The notes below the pieces were generated by a model that worked only from the letters and a program-made list of their open reading frames with translations, searched no databases and was not told the DNA's origin. The position numbers were made by a program, and so were the translations under genes. Below, piece after piece: positions 15,376-23,515 of a stretch of DNA of 64,000 nucleotides (the stretch's first letter is position 1; each line of letters opens with the position of its first letter). This stretch comes from an uncultured Bacilli bacterium (lineage in GTDB: Bacteria; Bacillota_I; Bacilli_A; RF39; UBA660), in NCBI GenBank assembly GCA_934096815.1, contig CAKOMY010000003.1, positions 61,336 through 125,335 on the forward strand, given 5' to 3'.

Positions 15376-17592
15376 ATGAAAAAAGAATTTGTTTATGATT
15401 TTTTAGGGAGAAAATTAGTTGTTGAAACTGGAGAACTTGCTAAACAAGCTGATGGTGCTGTACTTGTTAGATATGGAGATACAGTTGTGTTATCTGCTGC
15501 TGTTATGAGTGATACAGTAGGAACTGGTGATTTCTTTCCTTTAACAGTTGTTTATAATGAAAAATTATATTCAGTTGGTAAAATACCAGGTGGGTTTATT
15601 AAAAGAGAAGGAAAACCTACTGATGCTGCAACTCTTGCTGCTCGTCAAATAGATAGACCAATTAGACCAATGTTTGATGAAAACTTTAGAAATGAAGTAC
15701 AAGTTATTAATACAATATTATCTGTTGATCCTAATAACTCACCGGAAATGACTGCATTATTTGGTTCAAGTTTAGCACTTGGAATTTCTAAAATCCCATT
15801 TGATGGACCGGTTGCAGGAGTAGTAGTTGGTAAAATTGGTAAAGAATTTATTATTAATCCAACAAGTGAACAAATAGATAAATGTGAACTTACTGTGACA
15901 GTTGCTGGAACTAAAAATGATATTTGTATGATTGAAGCAGGAGCTCATGAAGCAAGTGAAGAAGATATGTTAGCTGCTTTAATGTTTGGACAAAAACATG
16001 TTAAGATGTTATGTGAATTCCAAGAAAGTATAATTGAAGCTGTTGGACAAGAAAAAGTAACTGTTGAGCTTGCTAAAATAGATGAAAAATTAGAAAAAGA
16101 AGTTAAAGAATATGCTGAAGATAAAATGCTTGAAGCAGTTCAAATTAAAGATAAACTTGCAAGTTATGCTAAAATTGATGAAGTTAAAGAAGAAACTATT
16201 AATTATTTCTTAGAAAAATATCCTGATGTAGATACAATAGAAAAAGATGTTACTAAGGTTGTTAATAATATTGAAGGAGAAGTTGTTAGAGATTTAATTA
16301 CTAATAAACATGTAAGACCTGATGGAAGAGCGTTAGATGAAATTAGACCACTATCTGCTTACATTGATTTACTTCCTAGAACTCATGGATCAGCTGTTTT
16401 TACTAGAGGACAAACTCAGGCTTTAGCAACAACAACACTTGGAGCTATAGGAGAACATCAAATTTTAGATGGTTTAGGACTTGAAGACACTAAGAGATTT
16501 ATGCTTCATTATAATTTTCCTAATTTTAGTGTAGGAGAAACTGGTAGATATGGTGCTCCAGGAAGAAGAGAAATTGGTCATGGTGCATTAGGAGAAAGAG
16601 CCCTATTACAAGTTATTCCATCTGAAGAAGAATTCCCTTATACAATAAGAGTTGTCTCTGAAATATTAGAAAGTAATGGATCATCTTCACAAGCAAGTAT
16701 TTGTGCAGGATGTTTATCACTAATGGCTGCAGGAGTTCCAATTAAAGCACCAGTTGCGGGAATTGCAATGGGACTTATTACTAAAGGTAAAAAATATACT
16801 ATTTTAACAGATATCCAAGGACTTGAAGATCATATGGGAGATATGGACTTTAAAGTTGCTGGTACTAGAAAAGGTATTACTGCATTACAAATGGATATCA
16901 AGATTAAAGGTGTTACTAAAGCAATCTTAAAAGAAGCATTAGAACAAGCTAAAAAAGCTAGAATGCAAATTCTTGATTTAATGGAAAGTGTTATTGCTGA
17001 GCCAAGAAAAGAATTATCACCATATGCTCCTAAGATTAAGATGATGAATATCGATCCAGAAAAGATTAAAGATGTCATTGGTAGAGGTGGAGAAATGATT
17101 ACTAAGATTATTTTAGAATGTTCTCCAGAGGGTGTTAAGACTGTTTCTGATAAAGATGCTGTTAAAATTGATATTGAAGATGACGGAAGAGTTATTGTTT
17201 ATCATACTAATCAAGAAGTTATTGATAGAACTATGGAAAGAATTGAACAAATCGTTAGAGAAGTTGAAGAAGGCAAAATTTATAATGGTAAAGTTACTAA
17301 GGTTGAAGATTTCGGATGTTTTGTTGAATTATGGCCTGGTTGTGAAGGTTTAGTACATGTTTCTCAATTAGACAAAGAAAGAGTTAATAAACCAAGCGAT
17401 ATTGTTAAAGTTGGAGATGAAATTGTTGTTAAATCTTTAGGATATGATAATCGTGGAAGACTTAACCTATCAAGAAAAGAAGCCTTATTAAGTAGTGATA
17501 AAAAGAAATCTTCTAAAGAAGAAGTTAAAGAAAATAAAGAAGAAAAAACTGAAAAGAAATCAAGAAAAGGTTTATTTAGAAAAGGTGAGTAA
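15376..17592 (+). CDS. pnp: Polyribonucleotide nucleotidyltransferase (PNPase)
   Basis: A 738-residue 3'-5' phosphorolytic exoribonuclease that acts in RNA decay as a trimer. Two RNase PH domains are visible: the first with FIKREGKPTDAATLAARQID, the second with LPRTHGSAVFTRGQTQALAT and FPYTIRVVSEILESNGSSSQ. They are followed by a KH domain (IDPEKIKDVIGRGGEMITKI, residues about 556-575) and an S1 domain (GKVTKVEDFGCFVELWPG, residues about 637-654). The C-terminus adds a charged Lys/Glu tail of about 35 residues. AGAAGGA precedes the start. Confidence 0.97.
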   Translation: MKKEFVYDFLGRKLVVETGELAKQADGAVLVRYGDTVVLSAAVMSDTVGTGDFFPLTVVYNEKLYSVGKIPGGFIKREGKPTDAATLAARQIDRPIRPMFDENFRNEVQVINTILSVDPNNSPEMTALFGSSLALGISKIPFDGPVAGVVVGKIGKEFIINPTSEQIDKCELTVTVAGTKNDICMIEAGAHEASEEDMLAALMFGQKHVKMLCEFQESIIEAVGQEKVTVELAKIDEKLEKEVKEYAEDKMLEAVQIKDKLASYAKIDEVKEETINYFLEKYPDVDTIEKDVTKVVNNIEGEVVRDLITNKHVRPDGRALDEIRPLSAYIDLLPRTHGSAVFTRGQTQALATTTLGAIGEHQILDGLGLEDTKRFMLHYNFPNFSVGETGRYGAPGRREIGHGALGERALLQVIPSEEEFPYTIRVVSEILESNGSSSQASICAGCLSLMAAGVPIKAPVAGIAMGLITKGKKYTILTDIQGLEDHMGDMDFKVAGTRKGITALQMDIKIKGVTKAILKEALEQAKKARMQILDLMESVIAEPRKELSPYAPKIKMMNIDPEKIKDVIGRGGEMITKIILECSPEGVKTVSDKDAVKIDIEDDGRVIVYHTNQEVIDRTMERIEQIVREVEEGKIYNGKVTKVEDFGCFVELWPGCEGLVHVSQLDKERVNKPSDIVKVGDEIVVKSLGYDNRGRLNLSRKEALLSSDKKKSSKEEVKENKEEKTEKKSRKGLFRKGE

Positions 17593-17665
17593 TCATCTTT
17601 TTTTGATTTTTGTAATAATTTTTAACAAAATGTATAAAATTATGATGAAATATTGTTTAAGATAC

Positions 17666-17694
17666 TTGACAATATTTATTAAAAATGTAATAAT
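17666..17694 (+). promoter_or_regulatory. Promoter of the infC-rpmI-rplT operon
   Basis: TTGACA (17666-17671) with TAATAAT at 17688-17694 (spacer 16 or 17), a near-consensus sigma-A promoter about 160 nt upstream of infC. Confidence 0.7.
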
Positions 17695-17699
17695 ACAGT

Positions 17700-17854
17700 T
17701 GTTTCTAAAAAGGAAAGCGATTGCAAGAGTCCACCTGATTGGCACAAAATTTAAAGTAGCTGATAGGTAAAAAGCCATGAAATAAAGTGAATTGGTTTTT
17801 ATATGGATGAATGCATTTGGCATTCATTTTTTGATAATATGGAGGTGCTTTACA
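17700..17854 (+). promoter_or_regulatory. infC leader (L20-type attenuation region)
   Basis: The roughly 155-nt transcribed leader has no convincing gene and ends in the terminator at 17807-17835, just before the infC ribosome site. In Bacillus the infC-rpmI-rplT leader is bound by L20, which promotes termination. The layout here matches; the L20 binding pseudoknot was not confirmed by eye. Confidence 0.55.
17807..17835 (+). terminator. Attenuator upstream of infC
   Basis: ATGAATGC-ATTTG-GCATTCAT is a perfect 8-bp stem followed by TTTTTTG, only 6 nt before the GGAGGTG of infC. Confidence 0.75.
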
Positions 17855-18382
17855 ATAGCAAATGTCAAAAAAGATGACTTATTAATTAATGATCAAATTA
17901 AAGTCAATGAATTAATGGTAATTGGTCCTAATGGAGAGCAATTAGGTACTAAAGCTTTAAAAGATGCTCTTACGCTTGCGTCTTATGCAGGACTTGATTT
18001 AGTTCTAATGAACCCCGGTAATGATAGACCTGTTGGTAAAATTATGGATTATAACAAACACAAATACGAAAAACAAAAAAGAGCAAAAGAAGCATTAAAG
18101 ACTCAAAGAGCAAATAATAAAGATATGAAAGAGTATCAATTATCAGTTACTATTGATATTGGTGACTTTAACACAAGAAAGAAAAATGCTGAAAATTATT
18201 TAATAAAAGGTCATAAAATTAAGGCTTCAATTAGATTTAAAGGCCGTCAAATGGCACATACTGATTTAGGTAGAGATGTTCTAGTACGTTTTGCTGATGA
18301 GTTATCAGAAGTAAGTGTAGTAGAAGCTAAACCAAGATTAGAAGGTCGTACAATGACTATGATATTGGCACCAAAAAAATAA
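17855..18382 (+). CDS. infC: Translation initiation factor IF-3, AUA start codon
   Basis: A 175-residue factor that binds 30S subunits and rejects non-initiator tRNA and poor start codons. The N-terminal signature is LLINDQIKVNELMVIGPNGE, the linker is Lys-rich, and the C-terminal domain holds KIKASIRFKGRQMAHTDLGR. No ATG or GTG sits at the right distance; ATA at 17855 lies 7 nt after GGAGGTG (17841-17847) and gives the expected length. Non-AUG (AUU, AUA) starts are classical for infC and let IF-3 repress itself. An in-frame ATG at 17792 would add a hydrophobic extension across the attenuator and is not credible. Confidence 0.95.
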   Translation: MANVKKDDLLINDQIKVNELMVIGPNGEQLGTKALKDALTLASYAGLDLVLMNPGNDRPVGKIMDYNKHKYEKQKRAKEALKTQRANNKDMKEYQLSVTIDIGDFNTRKKNAENYLIKGHKIKASIRFKGRQMAHTDLGRDVLVRFADELSEVSVVEAKPRLEGRTMTMILAPKK

Positions 18383-18400
18383 GAAGGAGAGGATTTAGTT

Positions 18401-18589
18401 ATGCCAAAACAAAAAACACATAAAGCTTCATCAAAGGTATTAAAAAAGAAAAAAAATGGAGCATTAGTTTATAAAGTATCTGGTGGAAATCATAAAACTG
18501 CTAAAGATTCTAGTAAACAAATTAGACAAAGAAGAAATAAGGGAACATTAGCGAAAGGAGAAGCTAGCAGATTAAAATCTGTTATCTAA
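18401..18589 (+). CDS. rpmI: 50S ribosomal protein L35
   Basis: A 62-residue basic protein starting MPKQKTHKASSKV and ending ASRLKSVI, typical of L35. GAAGGAGAGG precedes it. It lies between infC (18 nt) and rplT (10 nt) in the conserved operon. Confidence 0.96.
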   Translation: MPKQKTHKASSKVLKKKKNGALVYKVSGGNHKTAKDSSKQIRQRRNKGTLAKGEASRLKSVI

Positions 18590-18599
18590 GGTGGTATAA

Positions 18600-19121
18600 A
18601 TGGCAAGAGTTAAAGGCGGAAACGTAGCTAAGAATAGAAGAAGAAAAGTTTTAAAACAAGCTAAAGGATATTTTGGATCTAAACATAGATTATTTAAAAC
18701 TGCACAAGAACAAACATTCCATAGTGGAGCTTATGCATTTAGAGATCGTAAACAAAATAAGAGAAACTTTAGAAAATTATGGATTACAAGAGTTAATGCT
18801 GCTTGTAGAGAAAATGAAATTTCATATTCACAATTTATTAATGGTTTAAATAAAGCAGGAATTGAAATTAATAGAAAAATGCTTTCAGAAGTAGCAATTG
18901 ATAATCCTAAATATTTTACTGAATTAGTTAAAATTGCTAAAGATGCTTTAAATGGTAAAATGCCTAAAGCAGCTGAAGTAAAAGCAGAAAAAAAGGAAGA
19001 AAAAGCTGAAGAAGTTAAAAAAACTGCTACTAAAAAAACTACTACAGCTAAATCTACTGAAAAGAAGACTGCAACTAAAACTACAGCTAAAAAAACAACT
19101 GCTAAAAAAGAAGAAAAGTAG
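18600..19121 (+). CDS. rplT: 50S ribosomal protein L20 with histone-H1-like C-terminal tail
   Basis: The first 118 residues are a normal L20 (MARVKGGNVAKNRRRKVLKQ, then ALNGKM), an assembly protein that binds 23S rRNA domain II and represses its own operon. A tail of about 55 residues follows, made of Ala, Lys, Thr and Glu in short repeats such as TATKKTTTAK and TTAKKTTAKK. L20 usually ends near residue 118-120. The tail resembles nucleic-acid-binding histone-H1-type sequences and is in the same frame without disruption. Confidence 0.96.
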   Translation: MARVKGGNVAKNRRRKVLKQAKGYFGSKHRLFKTAQEQTFHSGAYAFRDRKQNKRNFRKLWITRVNAACRENEISYSQFINGLNKAGIEINRKMLSEVAIDNPKYFTELVKIAKDALNGKMPKAAEVKAEKKEEKAEEVKKTATKKTTTAKSTEKKTATKTTAKKTTAKKEEK

Positions 19122-19131
19122 TTTAAATATA

Positions 19132-19165
19132 AAATCACTATTAGAAAATAATGGTGATTTTTTTA
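19132..19165 (+). terminator. Intrinsic terminator of the infC operon
   Basis: AAATCACTATTA-GAAAA-TAATGGTGATTT is a 12-bp stem (one G-T pair) followed by TTTTT. Confidence 0.85.
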
Positions 19166-19191
19166 GTTAAATATAGGATTTTTGAACAAAT

Positions 19192-19219
19192 TTGACTTTT
19201 TAAAATTAAATGCTATAAT
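19192..19219 (+). promoter_or_regulatory. Promoter of the GdpP-like gene
   Basis: TTGACT (19192-19197), a 16-nt spacer and a perfect TATAAT (19214-19219), about 54 nt before the start codon. Confidence 0.7.
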
Positions 19220-19272
19220 CAGTCTATACATTATTAATTTAATGTATATTTTTTTAGGAGGAAAATTAAAAA

Positions 19273-20307
19273 ATGGAAAATACAGGTGAGCTGAAACTAA
19301 CATTAGATAACCTTATGGTTGAATCTGATGCAGTGTTTATAGTTCCACATAATAGGCCTGACTATGATGCACTTGGTGCATGTGTAGGAATGAGTTTAAT
19401 AGCTGGTAAACATAAAAGAAAGAGTTATATTATTATTAACGATAATATAAACGAGTTACCAGGTGAAATAAAAAAATTAATAGAAGAAATTAAAGTTAAA
19501 CATAATATAATAAGAATAGCGGATTTAGATAGTTATCTTACTGATAATAGTTTACTAGTTTGTGTAGATGCTAATAAAGACTATTTAATTAGTGTTAATG
19601 ATTATTTAGAAAATTTTAAAAATATTCTAATTATTGATCATCATAAAACTGATGAATATACAATTAAAACACCTAATATATTTGTTGATACATCAATTTC
19701 TAGTACATGTGAAGAAATATCAAGATTATTATTTATGTCCAAAATTAAAATTACGCCAGATCAAGCTAATTATTTACTTGCTGGTATTGTACTAGATACC
19801 AATAGATTAACTAAAAACTTAACTTCAAAAACATTTAGTGTTTTATCTGAATTAACTAGTAGGGGTGCTAATCCAGAAGCAGTTAATAATTTATTCTTAG
19901 AAGAATTTGAACATGAAAGAGTAATGCAGAAACTTGTTGATAGTACTAAGTTTTTTACCTATTCAATAGGTATTGCTGCCGATACTAATGATAGTGGTAT
20001 AATTTATTCAATAGAAGATATTGCCAAGTGTTCAGATTATATTTTAAGATATAAGGTAGATGCCTCATTTGCAATTGCCTATATTGATCAAGATACAATA
20101 AGTATTAGTGCTAGAAGTAAGGGAAACATTGATATATCTCAAATTATGAAAATATTTGGAGGAGGCGGTAGTCCTACATCAGGAGCTGCTAGAGTAAAAG
20201 GAACAACCATTAAATGCATTGTAGATGAGCTTACCCATATTTTAAATCCAACAACAACATTAAGTAATGAAAATAGTGTTGGAAAAGTATTAAAATTAAC
20301 AAAGTAG
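19273..20307 (+). CDS. DHH phosphoesterase, stand-alone GdpP-like (c-di-AMP phosphodiesterase candidate)
   Basis: A 344-residue cytoplasmic protein matching the DHH-DHHA1 part of GdpP. Metal ligands: H26, D30 and D32 in VPHNRPDYDALGA, D99 in VCVDANK, and D122-H123-H124 in IDHHKT; LAGIVLDTN is also typical. The membrane segments, PAS and degenerate GGDEF domains of GdpP are missing. The glycine-rich DHHA1 motif reads FGGGGSPTSGAA, with Ser where GdpP-type enzymes usually have His. A diadenylate cyclase is encoded at 36443, so c-di-AMP is made here. A nanoRNase role is the alternative. AGGAGGAAAA precedes the start. Confidence 0.82.
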   Translation: MENTGELKLTLDNLMVESDAVFIVPHNRPDYDALGACVGMSLIAGKHKRKSYIIINDNINELPGEIKKLIEEIKVKHNIIRIADLDSYLTDNSLLVCVDANKDYLISVNDYLENFKNILIIDHHKTDEYTIKTPNIFVDTSISSTCEEISRLLFMSKIKITPDQANYLLAGIVLDTNRLTKNLTSKTFSVLSELTSRGANPEAVNNLFLEEFEHERVMQKLVDSTKFFTYSIGIAADTNDSGIIYSIEDIAKCSDYILRYKVDASFAIAYIDQDTISISARSKGNIDISQIMKIFGGGGSPTSGAARVKGTTIKCIVDELTHILNPTTTLSNENSVGKVLKLTK

Positions 20308-20330
20308 ATTTAAAGTCTACTTTTAATTTT
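20301..20330 (+). terminator. Intrinsic terminator overlapping the stop codon
   Basis: AAAGTAGA-TTTAAAG-TCTACTTT followed by TAATTTT. The stop codon of the phosphoesterase lies in the left arm. Confidence 0.7.
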
Positions 20331-20333
20331 GGG

Positions 20334-20363
20334 TTGATTTAAAAAGTATTAAAGTAGTATAAT
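20334..20363 (+). promoter_or_regulatory. Promoter of tRNA-Gln
   Basis: TTGATT (20334-20339), an 18-nt spacer and TATAAT (20358-20363), 17 nt before the tRNA. Confidence 0.6.
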
Positions 20364-20380
20364 AAACTTGTATTTTGAAT

Positions 20381-20456
20381 TGCCCAGTCGCCAAGTGGTA
20401 AGGCATTAGGCTCTGACCCTAACATTTCGTTGGTTCGAATCCAACCTGGGCAGCCA
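20381..20456 (+). tRNA. tRNA-Gln (CUG)
   Basis: Acceptor TGCCCAG/CTGGGCA with the U1-A72 pair typical of Gln, D-arm CGCCAAGTGGTAAGGC, anticodon loop CTCTGAC (anticodon CTG), and encoded GCCA end. Confidence 0.93.
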
Positions 20457-20464
20457 AATTATTA

Positions 20465-20652
20465 TTTAACAGATGATGTTAAGAGTAGTAACTAAAAAAT
20501 ATTTTATAGAGAGTTAATAATTGGTGGAAATTAACAAATATTGATAGTGAACTTACTTAACGGATGTTTAAGGTGAAGACCATTAAAACTAAAAGTATAA
20601 ATTAAGGTGGTACCACGGCTTATTCGTCCTTTAGAATTAGTCGTTTTTTTGT
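20465..20652 (+). promoter_or_regulatory. T-box riboswitch of the leuS operon
   Basis: The conserved T-box sequence AAGGTGGTACCACGG is at 20604-20618. A terminator follows: CGGCTTATTC pairs with GAATTAGTCG and runs into TTTTTTT (about 20616-20652). Upstream, GAACTTA near 20548 provides a leucine specifier (CTT directly after GAA; TTA one base later is also Leu), in keeping with leuS downstream. Uncharged tRNA-Leu should stabilise the antiterminator and raise expression of both following genes. Confidence 0.9.
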
Positions 20653-20668
20653 TATAGAAAGGATATTT

Positions 20669-21001
20669 ATGGAAAATTTATTTTTATTTTTAATCTTATT
20701 TATTATATTTTTCATTATATTTTTAGTAGACTATTTTATTAAAAGAAAGAAAAATAAGTTAAAAAAATTTATTGGAATGGAACTACTTAAAGTAAAAAAA
20801 GAAGATTATAATAAAATAGGTATTATTTTATCAATAATTAATGCATTTATAATAAGCTCTACAGGGGTACTATGTACAATGATAGAAATGGATAAAATAT
20901 GGCAATTACTATATGGATTTGTTTTATTAGTAGCGCTCATATATGTTTTTTATGGAATTATGGGAAATATTTTAGAAAGTATTTATAAGAGGAGGAAGTA
21001 G
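20669..21001 (+). CDS. Small membrane protein under T-box control
   Basis: A 110-residue protein with three predicted membrane segments (residues about 3-23, 48-70 and 76-98) and a Lys-rich loop (KRKKNKLKKF) after the first. It lies between the T-box and leuS, 2 nt before the leuS start, so its expression should respond to leucyl-tRNA charging. I do not recognise the family. A role in leucine uptake or membrane sensing would be only a guess. Confidence 0.75.
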   Translation: MENLFLFLILFIIFFIIFLVDYFIKRKKNKLKKFIGMELLKVKKEDYNKIGIILSIINAFIISSTGVLCTMIEMDKIWQLLYGFVLLVALIYVFYGIMGNILESIYKRRK

Positions 21002-21003
21002 GA

Positions 21004-23397
21004 ATGGATTTTAAAAATATTGAAAAGAAATGGCAAGATAAATGGGATGAAGCAAAATGCTTTGAAGCAAGTAATAGTAGTGATAAAGAAAAATATTACT
21101 TATTAATTGAGTTTCCTTACCCATCAGGAGCGGGTTTACATGTAGGTCATGTTAGAAGTTATACGGCGTTAGATGCAATGGCTAGAGTTAAAAGAATGCA
21201 AGGATATAATGTTTTGTACCCAATTGGTTGGGATGCTTTTGGTTCTCCTGCTGAACAATATGCAATTAAAAATCATGTTTATCCAGCTAATATGGTTAAT
21301 GAATGTATTAAAACTTTTAAACATCAAATTAAATCTTTAGGTATTTCATTTGATTGGAGTAGAGAAATTAATACAAGTGATCCAGAATATTATAAATGGA
21401 CTCAATGGCAATTTTTACAATTTTATAAAGCAGGAATGGCTTATAAAGCAGAAAAAGAAATTAATTGGTGCCCTAAATGTAAGACCGGCTTATCTAATGA
21501 AGATGCTGCAGGGGGTGTTTGTGAAAGATGTGGTTCTTTAACTACTAAAAAGTTAAAAAATCAATGGATGCTTAAAATGAGTAGTTATGCCGATAGTTTA
21601 ATAGAAGGTCTTAAAGATACTGATTTTGCGGAAAAAATTAAAACTGCTCAAATAAATTGGATAGGAAAAAGCATTGGCGCCGAGGTTAATTTTAAATTTA
21701 AAGAACTAGATGAAGAATTAAAGGTATTTACAACAAGATGTGATACTTTATATGGAGTAACATTTGTAGTAATGTCTCCAGAACATCAATTACTAAGTAA
21801 ATATAGTGATAAAATTAAAAATATTGATGAACTAAAAGAATATCAAAGAATAAGTGCATTAAAAAATGAAATTGAAAGAACAGATGCTTCTAAAGAAAAA
21901 ACAGGTATTAAGTTAGATGGTTTATCTGTAATTAATCCAGTTAATGGTAAGGAAATACCTATTTATGTAAGTGATTATGTTCTTGCTAATTATGGAACTG
22001 GAGCAATTATGGCGGTTCCTGCACATGATACTAGAGATTATGCTTTTGCGAAAAAATTTGGTATAGATATTATACCTGTAATTGATGGTGATGTTACAAG
22101 TGAAGCATATACTGGTGATGGTGTTCATATTAATTCAGGATTCTTAGATGGACTTGATAAAGAAACTGCTATTGATAAAATGCTTAATTATTTAGAAGAA
22201 AAACATATTGGTAAGAAAACTACTAATTATCGTTTACAAGATTGGATATTTAGTCGTCAAAGATTCTGGGGTGAACCTATTCCAATGATTGAGTGTCCTG
22301 ATTGTGGTTGGGTACCAGTACCAGAAAATGAACTACCTTTAGTGCTTCCTGATGTTCCATCATATGAACCAACCGAAACCGGAGAAAGTCCTCTTGCTAA
22401 TGTTGAGGAATGGGTTAATGTACCATGTCCTAAATGTGGAAAGATGGCTAAAAGAGAAACTGATACAATGCCTAACTGGGCTGGATCTAGTTGGTATTTT
22501 CTAAGATATATGGATGCTCATAATAAGGATGAATTTGTTTCTAAAGATGCATTAAAATATTGGGGACAAGTTGATTATTATAATGGTGGTATGGAACATG
22601 CTACAAGACATTTGTTATATGCAAGATTTTGGAATCAATTCTTGTATAATCAAGGCTTAGTTGTTAATAAAGAGCCATTTGCTAAAAGAGTTTCTCATGG
22701 TATGATTCTTGGTGAAAATAATGAGAAAATGAGTAAAAGTAAAGGTAATGTAGTTAATCCAGATGATATGATTAATGAATTTGGTGCAGATGCCCTTAGA
22801 ACTTATGAAATGTTTATAGGGGATTATACTAAAGATGCCTCATGGAGTTTAAATGGCTTAAAAGGTTGTAAAAAATTCTTAGATAGAGTCTATCGTTTAT
22901 ATGATAAAGTAGTACCAGGAAATAATTATAGTGAAACATTAGAAAAAAATATTCATAAAACTATTAAGAAAGTAACTAATGATTTATTATCTATGAATTA
23001 TAATACTGCAGTATCTTCATTAATGATTCTTTTAAATGAATATGAAAAATTAGATAAAATAACTGTTGCTGATTATAAAGTATTTATTACACTTTTAAAT
23101 CCAATTGCACCTCATATTACCGAAGAACTTAATGAAAAGTTAGGAAATAATACTATGTTAGCTATAAGTACATGGCCAACATATGATGAAGAAAAAACAG
23201 TTGATACAAGTATTCAAGTGGGTGTTCAAGTTAATGGAAAATTACGTGGAACAATTACAGTAACTGATGATGATTCTGAAGATATGATAAGAGAGAAAGC
23301 ATTAAACGAAGATAATGTTAAGAAAAATATTATAGATAAAGAAATTGTTAAAATAATTGTAGTACCAAAGAGAATTGTAAGCATTGTCGTACGATAG
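21004..23397 (+). CDS. leuS: Leucyl-tRNA synthetase
   Basis: A 797-residue class I synthetase that charges tRNA-Leu. The HIGH-type motif is HVGH in YPSGAGLHVGHVRSY (residues about 35-49), the KMSKS motif is in NEKMSKSKGNVVNPDD (near residue 580), and cysteine knuckles CPKCKTG/CERCG and CPDCGW/CPKCGK are present. The CP1 editing region includes TTRCDTLYGVTFVV. The length is slightly short but complete. AGAGGAGGAAG gives a strong ribosome site inside the end of the upstream gene. A T-box at 20465 controls it. Confidence 0.97.
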   Translation: MDFKNIEKKWQDKWDEAKCFEASNSSDKEKYYLLIEFPYPSGAGLHVGHVRSYTALDAMARVKRMQGYNVLYPIGWDAFGSPAEQYAIKNHVYPANMVNECIKTFKHQIKSLGISFDWSREINTSDPEYYKWTQWQFLQFYKAGMAYKAEKEINWCPKCKTGLSNEDAAGGVCERCGSLTTKKLKNQWMLKMSSYADSLIEGLKDTDFAEKIKTAQINWIGKSIGAEVNFKFKELDEELKVFTTRCDTLYGVTFVVMSPEHQLLSKYSDKIKNIDELKEYQRISALKNEIERTDASKEKTGIKLDGLSVINPVNGKEIPIYVSDYVLANYGTGAIMAVPAHDTRDYAFAKKFGIDIIPVIDGDVTSEAYTGDGVHINSGFLDGLDKETAIDKMLNYLEEKHIGKKTTNYRLQDWIFSRQRFWGEPIPMIECPDCGWVPVPENELPLVLPDVPSYEPTETGESPLANVEEWVNVPCPKCGKMAKRETDTMPNWAGSSWYFLRYMDAHNKDEFVSKDALKYWGQVDYYNGGMEHATRHLLYARFWNQFLYNQGLVVNKEPFAKRVSHGMILGENNEKMSKSKGNVVNPDDMINEFGADALRTYEMFIGDYTKDASWSLNGLKGCKKFLDRVYRLYDKVVPGNNYSETLEKNIHKTIKKVTNDLLSMNYNTAVSSLMILLNEYEKLDKITVADYKVFITLLNPIAPHITEELNEKLGNNTMLAISTWPTYDEEKTVDTSIQVGVQVNGKLRGTITVTDDDSEDMIREKALNEDNVKKNIIDKEIVKIIVVPKRIVSIVVR

Positions 23398-23408
23398 TGC
23401 TTTTTTCT
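23379..23408 (+). terminator. Intrinsic terminator overlapping the leuS stop
   Basis: AAGCATTGTCG and CGATAGTGCTT pair fully (G-U pairs allowed) around a tight loop and are followed by TTTTTT. Confidence 0.75.
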
Positions 23409-23439
23409 TTTGTAGATATATATTTTTATTTAAAGTGTA

Positions 23440-23467
23440 TTGAACATTAAGAATTATATCTTATAAT
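23440..23467 (+). promoter_or_regulatory. Promoter of the large metallophosphoesterase gene
   Basis: TTGAAC (23440-23445), a 16-nt spacer and TATAAT (23462-23467). A small hairpin ATGGT/ACCAT follows at 23478-23496 in the leader. Confidence 0.6.
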
Positions 23468-23515
23468 TGTATTTTTTATGGTTTCTTGATACCATTATTA
23501 TGGTGATAGTAGAAT

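Noticed and set aside
17792..17854. N-terminal extension of IF-3 from an upstream ATG
   Set aside because: It would run through the attenuator hairpin and the ribosome site and add a hydrophobic stretch foreign to IF-3.
18731..19138. Long minus-strand frame opposite rplT
   Set aside because: It is the mirror of the Lys/Ala/Thr-rich L20 sequence (Val/Leu-rich shadow), with no ribosome site.
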